Shown here: piece by piece, positions 27,109-35,537 of the stretch
How the letters are laid out: every line of letters starts with the position of its first letter
Numbering within the stretch: the stretch's first letter is position 1
Assembly (NCBI GenBank): GCA_938085425.1
Contig: CALKGQ010000028.1
Coordinates: 1 to 64,000, forward strand
Direction: 5' to 3'
DNA: 64,000 nucleotides
Source of the DNA: an uncultured Flavobacteriales bacterium
GTDB lineage: Bacteria; Bacteroidota; Bacteroidia; Flavobacteriales_D; Sanyastnellaceae
The notes under the pieces: generated by a model
The model's input: only the letters and a program-made list of their open reading frames with translations
What the model was told of the DNA's origin: nothing
The model's database searches: none
Translations under genes and position numbers: made by a program

Positions 27109-28260
27109 TCAGTCGGCAAGCTCCAAGACCCCAAAGACCTTGGTCACTGCTTCCAATGCGGAATCAATGTCTGATTCGCTGGTGTAACGCGAGAATGAAA
27201 ACCGAACACTGGCCCTGGTCTCGTCATGGAAACCAAGGGCACGCAGGACATGTGATCCCGTGGTGGCCCCACTGGAGCAAGCACTGCCACCAGAGCAGGC
27301 GATGCCTTCCAAATCCAGCAAAAAAGTGGCCATGCCACCATTGGGGTGAGGTGGGAATTTCACGTTCAAAACCGTGTACAAATGGTCCTCTCCATCCGAG
27401 TGGCCGTTGAATTCAACACCGTCAATACGTTGCTTCAGCCCTTCCACCATTCGCCGCTTCAGCCCTCGGATGTGGGCCTCGTGGGGAACCATGTGGGCAA
27501 ACGCCTCATCAAATGCCTTGGTCAATCCCACAATGCCCGCAACATTCTCCGTCCCTCCGCGCATGGCCCGTTCTTGCCCCCCACCGACGATCATTCCTTC
27601 GATGCGAAGGGCCGGATTCGTGTAGAGAAAGCCCGTTCCCTTGGGGCCGTGGAATTTGTGGGCGCTGCACGCCAAAAAGTCGATGTTCAACTCCGACAAA
27701 TCCAGGGCGTAATGCCCCATGGTTTGAACTGTATCGCTGTGGAAGAGTGCGCCGTGCGCCTTGCACATCGCCCCCACCTTCCGGATGTCCAAAATCACCC
27801 CAACTTCATTGTTGGCATGCATCAAAGTCACCAAAGTTTTGGCTTGACTGTCGGAGAGCAGTTGTTCCAAATGGTCAAGGTCCACCCCCCCGTCAGGGAG
27901 GTGCTTCACATGGACCACCTCCACCCCTTCCTCTCCTGCATTCTGAGATGCCTTGATCACTGCACTGTGCTCCGCCTGTGAGGTGATGATGCGCGTCACC
28001 TTCAAGCAAGACACCGCAGCCCGCAGCGCATGGTTGTCCGCTTCCGTGCCTCCTGAGGTGAAACAAATGGAACGGGCAGGACAATTCAAGTGCTCTGCAA
28101 TCCTCCGCCGACTCGTTTCCACCAAGGCTTTGGCTTTTCTGCCCACAGCGTGGGAAGAAGATGGGTTGCCATGCACCGTTTGGTACACCTCCATCATGGC
28201 GGCCACCACTTCAGGTGCCACTGGCGTGGTGGCGGCATTGTCCAAATACACCATACTCAT
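27109..28260 (-). CDS. Cysteine desulfurase (NifS/IscS class V aminotransferase)
   Basis: 383 residues. It removes sulfur from cysteine with PLP to give a persulfide used for Fe-S clusters or thiolation. Motifs: MVYLDNAATTPV at the N-terminus; TSGGTEADNHAL; the PLP His in ITSQAEHSAV; the Schiff-base Lys in SAHKFHGPKGTGFLY; and the active-site Cys in the mobile loop IACSGGSACSSGATTGSHVLRALG. The long loop with SAC.SG places it in the NifS/IscS group. No IscU or SufU is adjacent. Two start ATGs, 28260 and 28254, are possible. Confidence 0.95.
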   Translation of the reverse strand: MSMVYLDNAATTPVAPEVVAAMMEVYQTVHGNPSSSHAVGRKAKALVETSRRRIAEHLNCPARSICFTSGGTEADNHALRAAVSCLKVTRIITSQAEHSAVIKASQNAGEEGVEVVHVKHLPDGGVDLDHLEQLLSDSQAKTLVTLMHANNEVGVILDIRKVGAMCKAHGALFHSDTVQTMGHYALDLSELNIDFLACSAHKFHGPKGTGFLYTNPALRIEGMIVGGGQERAMRGGTENVAGIVGLTKAFDEAFAHMVPHEAHIRGLKRRMVEGLKQRIDGVEFNGHSDGEDHLYTVLNVKFPPHPNGGMATFLLDLEGIACSGGSACSSGATTGSHVLRALGFHDETRASVRFSFSRYTSESDIDSALEAVTKVFGVLELAD

Positions 28261-28277
28261 GCGCCAAATTTATGCAC

Positions 28278-29675
28278 TTAGGCCCCTGTTGATGCCAAAA
28301 GTTCTCGCAACTCTGCAGCGAAGGTGTCGGCGAGCCGTCTTGCCGCTTCATGGGATCCCGCTTCGGCATAAATGCGCAAAATGGGCTCCGTGTTGCTCTT
28401 GCGCAGATGGACCCACCCTTCCTCGAGGTCAAATTTCACGCCGTCGACATCGTTGATTTCAGCGTCTGTGACGCTTTCCTTCAATGCCTGCAGGGCCGCG
28501 TCCACATCCACTGGCGGGAGTGCCATCTTGTCCTTGACCATGTGGAAGGTCGGATAGCTTGCACGCAGTGAACTGCACGTCCCACCGCGTTCCACGAGCA
28601 ACGTCAAAAACAAACCAATGCCGACCAAGGCATCTCGCCCGGCATGAGATGTGGGGTATATCACTCCTCCATTTCCTTCCCCACCAATGACCGCATCGCA
28701 AGCACGCATCTGGGCCACCACATTGACCTCCCCCACTGCCGCCGCAGTATGGCTGCAACCATGGCGATGGGCCACCTCCCGCAACGCTCTGGTGCTGGAC
28801 AAGTTGCTGACTGTGGGACCTGGCGTATGGGCCAAAATGTGGTCGGCCACAGCCACCAAGGTGTATTCCTCCCCAAAAAAGCTGCCGTCTTCGCAGACAA
28901 AACACAAGCGATCCACGTCAGGGTCCACACTGATGCCCAAGTTGCAACCTTCGCGAAGCACCGCTTGGGTCAGGTCATCAAGATGCTGAGGGAGCGGTTC
29001 TGGATTGTGGGCAAATTGCCCCGTGGGCTCGCAGTGGACAGGCACCACTTCCACATCGAGCGCTTTCAAAAGTTTGGGCACAGCGATGCCTCCAGAAGAA
29101 TTCACCGCATCCACGGCGACCTTGAGTTTCGCGGCGCGGATGCGGGAAGCATCGACCAACGACAACCCAAGCACATGTTCCACGTGATGGTCCAACCATC
29201 CTTCTTCCAGGGTCGTTTGACCGGTGCGGTCCACCTCGGCAAAGGTCAAGTCCTCTTTTGCAAGTGCCAGCACCCGGTCTCCATCCTCGCCCGAGAGAAA
29301 TTCTCCCTTTTCATTCAACAGCTTCAACGCATTCCATTGTTTGGGGTTGTGCGAAGCCGTCAAAATCAGCCCTCCCTCCGCCTGCAGCTCGGGCACGGCG
29401 ATCTCCACAGTGGGCGTGGTGCTGAGGCCCAAATCCACGACATCCACGCCAAGGGCGTTCAAAGTTCCACAGACCACATCGCGGACCCAAGGACCAGAGA
29501 TGCGTGCATCGCGTCCGACGACCACTTTGGGCCGCCCAACTTTGTCGGCAGACCTCCGCTCCCAAACCCAAGCGCCATACCCTGCTGCGAACTCTGCGAC
29601 GTCAATGGGGCTCAGGCCTTCTCCCCGCTTTCCACCCACGGTGCCGCGGATGCCTGAAATGGATGCAATCAACAT
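28278..29675 (-). CDS. glmM: Phosphoglucosamine mutase-like phosphohexomutase
   Basis: 465 residues, ATG at 29675 (MLIASISGIRGTVGG). The four alpha-D-phosphohexomutase elements are visible: the catalytic serine loop LTASHNPKQWNALK, the Mg2+ loop DPDVDRL, the sugar loop IGGEGNGGVIYPT, and the phosphate loop RKSNTEPILRIYAEA. It probably makes glucosamine-1-phosphate for peptidoglycan; the same fold serves phosphomannomutases, so the substrate is less certain than the family. It is first in the run toward the deoxynucleoside kinase gene and is divergent from the TPR gene. The frame stays open upstream on the same strand, but the sequence there loses all family character. Confidence 0.9.
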   Translation of the reverse strand: MLIASISGIRGTVGGKRGEGLSPIDVAEFAAGYGAWVWERRSADKVGRPKVVVGRDARISGPWVRDVVCGTLNALGVDVVDLGLSTTPTVEIAVPELQAEGGLILTASHNPKQWNALKLLNEKGEFLSGEDGDRVLALAKEDLTFAEVDRTGQTTLEEGWLDHHVEHVLGLSLVDASRIRAAKLKVAVDAVNSSGGIAVPKLLKALDVEVVPVHCEPTGQFAHNPEPLPQHLDDLTQAVLREGCNLGISVDPDVDRLCFVCEDGSFFGEEYTLVAVADHILAHTPGPTVSNLSSTRALREVAHRHGCSHTAAAVGEVNVVAQMRACDAVIGGEGNGGVIYPTSHAGRDALVGIGLFLTLLVERGGTCSSLRASYPTFHMVKDKMALPPVDVDAALQALKESVTDAEINDVDGVKFDLEEGWVHLRKSNTEPILRIYAEAGSHEAARRLADTFAAELRELLASTGA

Positions 29676-29792
29676 GCTGGCAAGGTAGCCATGGCGAGGC
29701 AGCCCCCTTTGTGCATTTTTCCACGAAACCTGTTCAAAATCAGCCACAGCTTCCACTTTTCTTCCGACATTTGCGGCGTACTTTGAACGTGC

Positions 29793-31208
29793 ATGCAGGA
29801 CGAAGGACGCCCACATCAGGAAGAAGAGCAAATGCTCGCGCTCGTCAAGGCTTTTGAAGCCATGATGGCTGCTGGGGATTCCAAGTTTTTTGACCACGAC
29901 GACTTGGAAATGCTCATCGAGCACTACCTCGAAAGAGGTTCGTTGAGAAAGGCTCAACAAGTCCATCACTACGCCATCGGCTTGTACCCCGAGAGTTTGG
30001 GGTTGCAATTGAGAGAAGCCCAAATCCTTGCGGGCAATGGCAAGCACGTTCAGGCCATTCCTCGTTTGAAAAATCTGCTTTCCTTTGAGCCGCGCAACGA
30101 GGAGATCCACCTGACCCTGGCCAACATCTACAGCCAGATGCACGAGCACAAATTGGCCCTGCATCATTTCCGTGAACTGCTTTCATTCTCAGACTCCGAG
30201 TTGAAGAAGGAACTTTTCATCGACGTTGCCCTCGAGCATGAGAACCTTGGGGAGTGGAAACAAGCCATCCGCGTCCTTCACGACGCCCTGCGGGAAGACC
30301 CAAGCAACGAGACGGCATTGTACGAGTTGGCCTTTTGCTACGACAAAGAAGGGCGCATCCAAGAGGCGGAAGCCTTTTACCTGACCTACATCGACGACTT
30401 TCCCTACAGTTTCGCCGCGTGGTACAACTTGGGCAATGCGAGGCAGCGTTTGGGCAAATTGAAAGAAGCTGTGGAGGCGTACGACTACGCCATCCTCATC
30501 GAAGACAGCTTTGCCCCAGCCTACCACCAAAAGGCCGAAGCTCTGACGGCCATGGAGAACTTTGGGGATGCCTTGGAAGTCCACAAAGAAGCATTGGGCC
30601 TTGACATCCCCCAACCAAGCACCTATTGCTACATGGGGGAATGTTTGGAACATCTCGGAAAATTGGACGAGGCGGCAGAGTATTACCACCAATGTCTTGA
30701 ACTGGATGCCAACTTCCTCGAGGCGCACATTGGCCTTGGGGTCCTTGCCGACTTGAGAGAGGACCACTCAGCTGCCTTGGAGCACATGGCCCAAGCCCTT
30801 TTGCTCAACCCCAACCACGAAGACACCTTGCTGATGATGGCCACCATTTTGAAAAAGATGGGGCGCCATGAGGAAGCAGACACTTGCCTTGTCCAGCTGT
30901 TGGAACGCAACCCCAAGCACGTGGAAGCGTGGGAGGAACGCATCGACAACATGCAGGCCTTGGAGGCCCACGATCAAGCGTTGATTTTGCTCGACAATGC
31001 ATTCGAGCATGTCCCACCCACCTCGACAACGCTGGGGTACAAACAATTTGTCAGTCTGTTCGCTTTGCGGCTGGATGGAGAAGCCTTGAGGCTCCTTGAC
31101 CACTTGCTTCTTGCAGACTTTGATGGCATGAATCAGTTGCTGGAAACCTACCCAGGTCTCCTAGACGACACGCGCGTGGCCAGCCGCTACGAGCGCATGA
31201 AACCCTAA
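29793..31208 (+). CDS. Tetratricopeptide repeat protein
   Basis: 471 residues. After an acidic N-terminus, roughly eleven 34-residue TPR units run from residue 40 to 440. Clear ones include SFAAWYNLGNARQRLGKLKE, STYCYMGECLEHLGKLDEAA and FLEAHIGLGVLADLREDHSA. There is no signal peptide or membrane segment, so a cytoplasmic scaffold is likely. It starts a seven-gene run (to 35524) with the ComA gene 3 nt downstream. I recall this TPR protein next to the ComA-like gene in other Bacteroidota. Its partner is unknown. Confidence 0.92.
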   Translation: MQDEGRPHQEEEQMLALVKAFEAMMAAGDSKFFDHDDLEMLIEHYLERGSLRKAQQVHHYAIGLYPESLGLQLREAQILAGNGKHVQAIPRLKNLLSFEPRNEEIHLTLANIYSQMHEHKLALHHFRELLSFSDSELKKELFIDVALEHENLGEWKQAIRVLHDALREDPSNETALYELAFCYDKEGRIQEAEAFYLTYIDDFPYSFAAWYNLGNARQRLGKLKEAVEAYDYAILIEDSFAPAYHQKAEALTAMENFGDALEVHKEALGLDIPQPSTYCYMGECLEHLGKLDEAAEYYHQCLELDANFLEAHIGLGVLADLREDHSAALEHMAQALLLNPNHEDTLLMMATILKKMGRHEEADTCLVQLLERNPKHVEAWEERIDNMQALEAHDQALILLDNAFEHVPPTSTTLGYKQFVSLFALRLDGEALRLLDHLLLADFDGMNQLLETYPGLLDDTRVASRYERMKP

Positions 31209-31211
31209 CGT

Positions 31212-32027
31212 ATGAATCACAACCTCACCCACCTTCCGGAGCGCCCCAACAAGCCCCGTGAATCGGGATTGACCATGGTCATGGACAAAGGCCTCAGCCT
31301 TCGTCAAGCAGAGGACTTCCTGGAAGTCAATGCCGACAAAGTCGACTTGCTCAAACTTGGTTTTGGGACGTCCATCGTGACGCCCAACGTCAAAGAAAAA
31401 ATCAAACTCTACCACGAGGCCGGCCTCATGGTTTATCCAGGAGGAACCTTGTTTGAAGCGTACTTCGTGCGCAACCAAATGGACGATTTTTTGCGGTTTG
31501 TGGACCACCTTGGTCTGGAAACGTTGGAAGTCAGCGACGGTTCAATGGTCATCGAGGAGGATGTCAAATGTGAAATGATCCGCCGTTTGGCCAAAAACTA
31601 CCGTGTCCTCAGTGAGGTGGGGTCCAAAGAAGCTGGCATCCTCATCAGTCCCAACAAGTGGACGACCATGATGGAAAAAGAACTTCAGGCAGGAAGTTGG
31701 AAGGTCATTGCAGAGGCCCGAGAAAGTGGCAATGTGGGCATTTACCGGCCCAACGGCACGGCCCATACCGCACTCGTCCGCCGCATTTTGGCCAAGGTCA
31801 AGCTGGAAGACATCCTGTGGGAGGCCCCCAAGAAGCCACAGCAGGTGTGGTTCCTCAAACAATTCGGAGCCAACGTCAACCTGGGCAACATTGGACCGCA
31901 TGACCTCATTCCATTGGAGTGCCTTCGTTTGGGTCTTCGTGGGGACACCTTCTTCGACCACCTCCCAGAGGCCATGGCCGAAGGCGTGCGTCAAATTCCG
32001 GACGAAGAAGCCCTCGAAGAAGACTGA
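31212..32027 (+). CDS. comA: Phosphosulfolactate synthase (ComA family)
   Basis: 271 residues. ComA adds sulfite to phosphoenolpyruvate to give (2R)-3-phosphosulfolactate, the first step of coenzyme M synthesis in methanogens. Family blocks are all intact: VDLLKLGFGTS, GLMVYPGGTLFEAYF, LETLEVSDGSM, VLSEVGSKEAG, VIAEARESGNVGIY, QVWFLKQFGANVNLGNI and LECLRLGLRGDTFFDH. Members are widespread in Bacteroidota without coenzyme M, so the end product here is unknown; sulfolactate or a sulfonolipid precursor is inference. No ComB or ComC is adjacent. The rhodanese gene follows by 17 nt. Confidence 0.92.
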   Translation: MNHNLTHLPERPNKPRESGLTMVMDKGLSLRQAEDFLEVNADKVDLLKLGFGTSIVTPNVKEKIKLYHEAGLMVYPGGTLFEAYFVRNQMDDFLRFVDHLGLETLEVSDGSMVIEEDVKCEMIRRLAKNYRVLSEVGSKEAGILISPNKWTTMMEKELQAGSWKVIAEARESGNVGIYRPNGTAHTALVRRILAKVKLEDILWEAPKKPQQVWFLKQFGANVNLGNIGPHDLIPLECLRLGLRGDTFFDHLPEAMAEGVRQIPDEEALEED

Positions 32028-32044
32028 ACCGCTACCTTTCTTCC

Positions 32045-32362
32045 ATGAAAAGCATCACAGTCGAGCAATTGCAGGCCTGGCGACAGGACGGCACACCGCA
32101 CACACTGGTGGACATCCGTGAGCCTTACGAGCGAAGTGTGAGCCACCTCGACGGCTTGCACATCCCCATGTCGGAAGTCATGAACAGAATCAGTGAACTG
32201 CCTCAAGACGGGCCATTGGTCATCCATTGCCGCTCAGGGGCAAGGTCAGCAGCCGTCACCCAGGCGTTGACCCTTCAACATGGCATGGACAATGTGCACA
32301 ATCTGACGGGTGGCATCATGGCGTGGGCTTCCACGATTGAGCCACAGATGGACGTGGCATGA
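32045..32362 (+). CDS. Single-domain rhodanese-like sulfurtransferase
   Basis: 105 residues, ATG at 32045 (MKSITVEQLQAW). VDIREPYERSVSHLDG and the active-site loop IHCRSGARSA (Cys followed by RSGARS, a six-residue loop of the sulfurtransferase type rather than the seven-residue Cdc25 type) identify it. It can carry a persulfide and release sulfite from thiosulfate in vitro, by family knowledge. The stop overlaps the DUF368 start (ATGATG), so the two are translationally coupled. Its neighbour ComA uses sulfite. Confidence 0.93.
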   Translation: MKSITVEQLQAWRQDGTPHTLVDIREPYERSVSHLDGLHIPMSEVMNRISELPQDGPLVIHCRSGARSAAVTQALTLQHGMDNVHNLTGGIMAWASTIEPQMDVA

Positions 32363-33270
32363 TGCGTCATTGGCAGGTCGCTCTCAAGGGATTTGCCATG
32401 GGCATGGCGGATTTGGTGCCAGGGGTCAGCGGAGGCACAGTGGCCTTCATTGCGGGCATTTATGACCCCCTGCTCGACAGCCTCTCGGCCCTCAGTGGCG
32501 AAGGCTTTCAAGCGCTCAAAAAAGGCCAAATGCGCGAAGCTTGGAACGCCGTCAACGGACCCTTTCTTTTGGCATTGGGAGGGGGCATCATGGCTGCGGT
32601 TCTTTCCTTGGCCACGCCGTTGCACTGGCTCCTTGAGCACGAACCAACCTTGTTGCGCGCCTTCTTCATTGGACTTGTGGCCACCTCCGTCCCTTTGGTG
32701 GGAAGACATGTGCGCCCGTGGGGACTCGATGCATGGGTGTGGGCAGCCATTGGCTGTGCTGTTGCGGGCTTCGTCACTTCGCTGCCTCCTTTGGTGCAAT
32801 CCGACCACCCCCTTCTTTTGATGGCCGCTGGGGCCTTGGCCATTTGCGCCATGCTTCTTCCCGGGATTTCCGGCAGCTTTCTCTTGTTGATCTTGGGCGC
32901 CTATGCCCCTGTGTTGTTGGCGTTGAAGACCATGGACTTGACCAAAATCCTGGCCTTTGGCAGCGGAGCCGCATTGGGGCTACTCCTGTTCAGCAGGGCA
33001 CTGAAGTGGCTGCTCTCCCAACACCGTGCGCCCACCCTGTCCTTGCTGACCGGGTTTTTGGTGGGTTCTCTTCAAGCCTTGTGGCCATGGAAAGAGGCGA
33101 TCCGTCCCCTCTACACCCACAGCGATGGCCGTGTGGAGTGGCTTTGGGAAAACGCCTGGCCGGGTCCAGAGGCCGCCTGGCTGCAGGCCTTGGCGCTTGC
33201 TGTTGCAGGTGGACTTGTCGTCTGGGGCCTGCACAGGGTGGGCGCTTCGGCACAATCCGACGTCAGGTGA
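32359..33270 (+). CDS. DUF368 integral membrane protein (polyprenyl-phosphate transporter family)
   Basis: 303 residues, about eight to ten membrane segments. The N-terminal block KGFAMGMADLVPGVSGGTVAF and the repeated MLLPGISGSFLLLILGAY are the diagnostic DUF368 motifs (two GxSGG/GISGS re-entrant segments). Recent work on this family (PopT) shows undecaprenyl-phosphate recycling across the cytoplasmic membrane, so a role in cell envelope lipid-carrier recycling is likely. It overlaps the rhodanese gene by 4 nt and the aroE gene by 4 nt. Confidence 0.93.
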   Translation: MMRHWQVALKGFAMGMADLVPGVSGGTVAFIAGIYDPLLDSLSALSGEGFQALKKGQMREAWNAVNGPFLLALGGGIMAAVLSLATPLHWLLEHEPTLLRAFFIGLVATSVPLVGRHVRPWGLDAWVWAAIGCAVAGFVTSLPPLVQSDHPLLLMAAGALAICAMLLPGISGSFLLLILGAYAPVLLALKTMDLTKILAFGSGAALGLLLFSRALKWLLSQHRAPTLSLLTGFLVGSLQALWPWKEAIRPLYTHSDGRVEWLWENAWPGPEAAWLQALALAVAGGLVVWGLHRVGASAQSDVR

Positions 33271-34064
33271 CCGCGCGCAGCAAGGCATCCGCACTGCCCA
33301 AGGTGTTGGGCGTGATGGGGCATCCAGTGGCACATTCACAAAGCCCCAAGTTGTTCGCCCAACGGTTCGAACAACTCGGACGCACCGATCTGACCTATGA
33401 GAAGTTTGACCTTCCCAACGCCGATGATTTTCCCGCCTGGTCCCAGTCGCATCCAGAAGTCTTTGGGCTCAACGTCACAGTCCCCCATAAAAAGTCATTG
33501 ATTCCACATTTGTTGGGGTTGTCGGCTGAAGCCCAAGCGGTGGGCGCGGTGAACACATTGGTGCGCACACCCGAAGGATGGATTGGCCACAACACCGACG
33601 TTTGGGGATTTCAGCGGTCGATCCAACCCTTTTTGGCAAAGCATCATGAACGTGCGTTGGTCCTGGGCACGGGGGGAAGTGCAGCTGCTGTGCATCATGT
33701 CTTGGGCAATCTCGGCATCGATACCGTGGGGGTGTCCCGACAGGGCAACAGTGCCGATGGAAAGACTTACGCTGGGCGACCCTTGGTGGGGTACCAAGAA
33801 CTGAATGGCGCCCTCCTGCAACACCATCTCCTTGTCGTGCATTGCACCCCAGTGGGCATGTCACCCCACACAGACCAAATGGTGCCGTTTCCAGTGGAAC
33901 ACCTTGGGCCACGGCACCTTGTCGTGGACTTGATTTACACCCCAGAGAACACCTTGTTGCTGTCCAAGGCCCGAGCCCAAGGCGCAGAAGTGCTCCATGG
34001 AGGTGACATGCTTCGGCTCCAGGCGGACCGCGCTTGGGACATTTGGGCGGCATCTGGAGTCTGA
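33267..34064 (+). CDS. aroE: Shikimate dehydrogenase
   Basis: 265 residues from a GTG at 33267 that overlaps the DUF368 stop as GTGA; no ATG gives a full N-terminal domain. It reduces 3-dehydroshikimate with NADPH. Substrate site: GVMGHPVAHSQSPKLF, FGLNVTVPHKKSLI (catalytic Lys), GAVNTLV and GHNTDVWGF (catalytic Asp). Cofactor site: ALVLGTGGSAAAVHHVL. Family end motif: DLIYTPENTLLLSKARAQGAEVLHG. Part of the ComA-rhodanese-DUF368-aroE-murQ run. Confidence 0.95.
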   Translation: MTARSKASALPKVLGVMGHPVAHSQSPKLFAQRFEQLGRTDLTYEKFDLPNADDFPAWSQSHPEVFGLNVTVPHKKSLIPHLLGLSAEAQAVGAVNTLVRTPEGWIGHNTDVWGFQRSIQPFLAKHHERALVLGTGGSAAAVHHVLGNLGIDTVGVSRQGNSADGKTYAGRPLVGYQELNGALLQHHLLVVHCTPVGMSPHTDQMVPFPVEHLGPRHLVVDLIYTPENTLLLSKARAQGAEVLHGGDMLRLQADRAWDIWAASGV

Positions 34065-34100
34065 CACCCCCACTTCAAGTAAGTTTGGGCAACAACTGGA

Positions 34101-34940
34101 ATGCCGCAAAGCCCCCTCATGAACCCTTCCCTTCCTCCTACGGAACAGTCCGGACCTTTTGACAACCTCCAAAACATGTCTGTGGAGGCCTTGCTTCAAG
34201 CCATGCACGAAGTGGATGATGCGGTGCAGCCCGCCGTAGAAGCGGCGTTGCCTGCGCTGGCAGAATTGACCAAGGCCTTGGTCGAACGCATGCAGCAAGG
34301 AGGGCGACTTTTCTACCTCGGTGCCGGAACCAGTGGGCGCCTGGGGGTGGTGGACGCCAGCGAATGTCCACCCACGTTTGGGGTTGCTCCAGGTGTGGTG
34401 GTGGGCCTCATGGCTGGCGGAGACAACGCCATACGAGCAGCTGTTGAGGGTGCAGAGGACGATCGGTTGCAAGGATGGAAAGATTTGATGGCGCACCAGG
34501 CGGGCCCCTTGGACACCGTGGTGGGCATCGCCGCGAGCGGACGAACTCCCTATGTCTTGGGTGCACTGGAGGAGGCGAGAGCCAATGGACTCTTGACAGG
34601 TTGCATCACCTGCAATCCCAAGAGCCAAGTGGTGGCAGTTTGCAAGCACCCTGTGGTGGCGGTGACAGGGGCTGAATTTGTGACGGGGTCCACGCGAATG
34701 AAAGCTGGAACGGCGACGAAGTTGTTGCTCAATCGCCTCACCACAGCAGCCATGATCCAACTGGGACACGTGCAAGGCAATCGGATGGTCGACATGCAAT
34801 TGTCCAATGAAAAACTTGTGCAACGGGGGGCGAGAATGGTCGCAGAAGCCACTGGTTTGGCCATGCCTCACGCCCAAGCCCTCTTGCTGGACCAAGGCAG
34901 TGTGCGGGCCGCCATCGATGCCCACCAGAAGGAGAAATAA
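34101..34940 (+). CDS. murQ: N-acetylmuramic acid 6-phosphate etherase
   Basis: 279 residues. It cleaves the lactyl ether of MurNAc-6-phosphate to give GlcNAc-6-phosphate and lactate in peptidoglycan recycling. The SIS fold and signatures are clear: FYLGAGTSGRLGVVDASECP (residues 72-91), GIAASGRTPYVLGAL, ITCNPKSQV and GAEFVTGSTRMKAGTATKLL. The catalytic Glu in DASECPP is present. No MurP, AnmK or MurK gene is adjacent. An alternative ATG at 34119 (MNPSLPPTEQ) is possible. Confidence 0.96.
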   Translation: MPQSPLMNPSLPPTEQSGPFDNLQNMSVEALLQAMHEVDDAVQPAVEAALPALAELTKALVERMQQGGRLFYLGAGTSGRLGVVDASECPPTFGVAPGVVVGLMAGGDNAIRAAVEGAEDDRLQGWKDLMAHQAGPLDTVVGIAASGRTPYVLGALEEARANGLLTGCITCNPKSQVVAVCKHPVVAVTGAEFVTGSTRMKAGTATKLLLNRLTTAAMIQLGHVQGNRMVDMQLSNEKLVQRGARMVAEATGLAMPHAQALLLDQGSVRAAIDAHQKEK

Positions 34941-34942
34941 CC

Positions 34943-35524
34943 ATGCACGCCCTGGAACCCTACTATGCGTGGCGCAACCACTACATCGCCAGCAACGACC
35001 CCGAGAGCCCCTTTTTCGAGAGGGTCTACAATGAATTTGCCTACCATCTCAAGGTTTACAACCACTACATCCATCCACAATGGGATGAGTTTGGAAGCCA
35101 AACCCTCTACACCAAAATCCTGTATGCCGACTACAATGAAGGGTATGCCGTCCTCGAATTCATTGGCGAATGGAACGACTGTTTGTTCAACGACATCATG
35201 CTGCTGAAACGGAAGGTGGTGGACCGACTCATGGAGGCCGGCATTTCCAAATTCGTCCTGATCGGTGAAAATGTGTTGAACTTTCACCACAGCGACGACG
35301 CCTACTACGAGGAGTGGTTCGATGAGGTGAATGAAGAGGATGGCTGGATCGCGTTGCTCAACTTTCGAGAGCATGTCTTGGCCGACATGCAAGGCATTGA
35401 TTTGGACTCTTATTTCGTGTTGGGAGGGGAACTGAATGAAATGGGCTGGCGCACCTTCACTCCAGAACAGTTGTGTCTGCGCATTGACGATTGCGTCGAG
35501 CACAGGTGGGGGTTGATTGGCTGA
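34943..35524 (+). CDS. Conserved hypothetical protein of Bacteroidota
   Basis: 193 residues, two bases after the murQ stop. Soluble and rich in aromatic and acidic residues (YYAWRNHYIASNDPESPFF, YNHYIHPQWDEFGSQTLYTK, EFIGEWNDCLFNDIMLLKR, FVLIGENVLNFHHSDDAYYE). These blocks look strongly conserved in proteins I recall next to murQ in Flavobacteriia, but no function is known. The paired His/Asp/Tyr could bind metal; that is a guess. It converges with the MnmD-Nudix gene 13 nt away, without a visible terminator. Confidence 0.82.
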   Translation: MHALEPYYAWRNHYIASNDPESPFFERVYNEFAYHLKVYNHYIHPQWDEFGSQTLYTKILYADYNEGYAVLEFIGEWNDCLFNDIMLLKRKVVDRLMEAGISKFVLIGENVLNFHHSDDAYYEEWFDEVNEEDGWIALLNFREHVLADMQGIDLDSYFVLGGELNEMGWRTFTPEQLCLRIDDCVEHRWGLIG

Positions 35525-35537
35525 TGGTCAGGATGGG

